Shown here: one piece after another, positions 63,766 through 64,000 of the stretch
How positions within the stretch are numbered: position 1 is the first letter of the stretch
Layout of the letters: each line of letters starts with the position of its first letter
Origin: Candidatus Mycoplasma haematohominis
GTDB lineage: Bacteria; Bacillota_I; Bacilli_A; Mycoplasmatales; Mycoplasmoidaceae
Direction of reading: 5' to 3'
DNA length: 64,000 nt
Assembly (NCBI RefSeq): GCF_902712995.1
Contig: NZ_CACTIB010000020.1
Coordinates: 26,082 to 90,081 of the forward strand
Translations under genes and position numbers: made by a program
Notes under the pieces: generated by a model
What the model was told of the DNA's origin: nothing
The model's database searches: none
The model's input: the letters and a program-made list of their open reading frames with translations, nothing else

Positions 63766-64000
63766 ATGTCAGCATTAATTAAAGCAGGAGCAGCTGTTCT
63801 TGTATTGAGCGGCTTTGCTGGAGGAGGCTATCTGATTTATGACTCTACATTGAAGGTTGTTTATCCTCTGAGTTCTTTGGATGGTTTTGCAACTAAATAT
63901 AAGAATACTACTTTTGGAGGGAAGTATGGAAGATATATGTTAGATCCTGCAAGAAATAAAAATGCATGGAATGAAGCCTATAAAAGATGAAGCTCTTCTA
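63766..64000 (+). CDS. Array protein B2, class beta (copy of A10), 5' part
   Basis: The first 78 residues, cut by the window edge. Anchor AAVLVLSGFAGGGYLIY, TTFGGKYGRYMLDPARNKNAW, then W by TGA. Differs from A10 at five residues in this stretch. Confidence 0.85.

Larger units (their letters stand above)
62808..64000. repeat. Duplicated array block, copy 2
   Basis: Ungapped match to 14278-15470. The left edge cuts hsdS and carries the last codons of A8 without the rest of A8. It continues past the right edge of the window. Confidence 0.92.

Overview
The window is a piece of a mollicute chromosome, most likely a haemotrophic mycoplasma (haemoplasma). Three things point there. (1) TGA must be read as tryptophan: valS, argS, atpA, atpB, pyrH, cdsA, rsmH, dnaG, glyS and nearly every paralogue run through in-frame TGA at places where Trp is expected, so all coordinates use translation table 4. 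(2) The DNA is AT-rich with a small set of conserved informational and ATP synthase genes. (3) More than 25 kb is a tandem array of short, N-terminally anchored paralogues, the arrangement known from haemoplasma genomes. The species cannot be fixed from this sequence alone.

Layout. 1-7855: housekeeping block (trmK-like end, a large unknown protein, rnhC and argS on the minus strand, tRNA-Trp(CCA), UPF0154 protein, engB, valS). 7859-33524: paralogue array, here called A1 to A32, all on the plus strand, interrupted at 11.2-12.4 kb by a small membrane protein and a minus-strand gene. 33552-35105: three minus-strand anchored proteins. 35429-53087: a membrane protein, comEC-holA, an ECF-type S component and other membrane proteins, the F1Fo ATP synthase genes atpBEFHAGD (no atpC seen), an unknown gene, pyrH, frr, an unknown gene, cdsA, then two minus-strand membrane proteins, recU (plus) and another minus-strand membrane protein. 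53077-57106: minus strand, ending with dnaG and glyS. 57243-58612: mraZ-rsmH behind a clear MraZ box. 58584-62215: a second set of anchored proteins, mostly minus strand, with a dCMP deaminase. 62427-64000: a truncated type I restriction specificity (hsdS) fragment abutting a second copy of part of the array (B1, B2).

Array grammar. A typical member has a 20-25 residue Gly/Ala-rich hydrophobic N-terminus starting MDP-K or MS-K (signal anchor), then module 1 (often a W-W-x-W-x-Y cluster, then C-x-x-A-Y, then W-x-Y/F-C-S) and module 2 (F-W ... F-F, then C-x-x-A-Y, then K-F-C). Short members (about 150-165 aa) have one module; long ones (250-305 aa) have two. I sort long members into classes by paired N- and C-terminal signatures: alpha (DYFVDA ... 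LKFCSLKG), beta (FGxKYGxYLVDP ... FCYL/FCTL), gamma (GTFGxDFxxHFVDA ... LRFCSL), delta (IGxxYGxYLVxPF ... EIRNxEFFG) and epsilon (YGDYLVDPDK ... LKKYCYLEK). Classes are interleaved, intergenic spaces are mostly 0-15 nt, and a few longer gaps with hairpins (before A9, A16, A17, A18, A20, A22, A24, A31) may hold promoters.

How it fits together: the housekeeping genes form short, overlapping operons typical of reduced genomes, while the array and the scattered minus-strand relatives are probably surface proteins diversified by duplication, recombination (A31 chimera, the 48.5-kb-apart duplication) and possibly tract slippage (G8, G9 and A6 runs). Function of the array proteins is not determinable from sequence.
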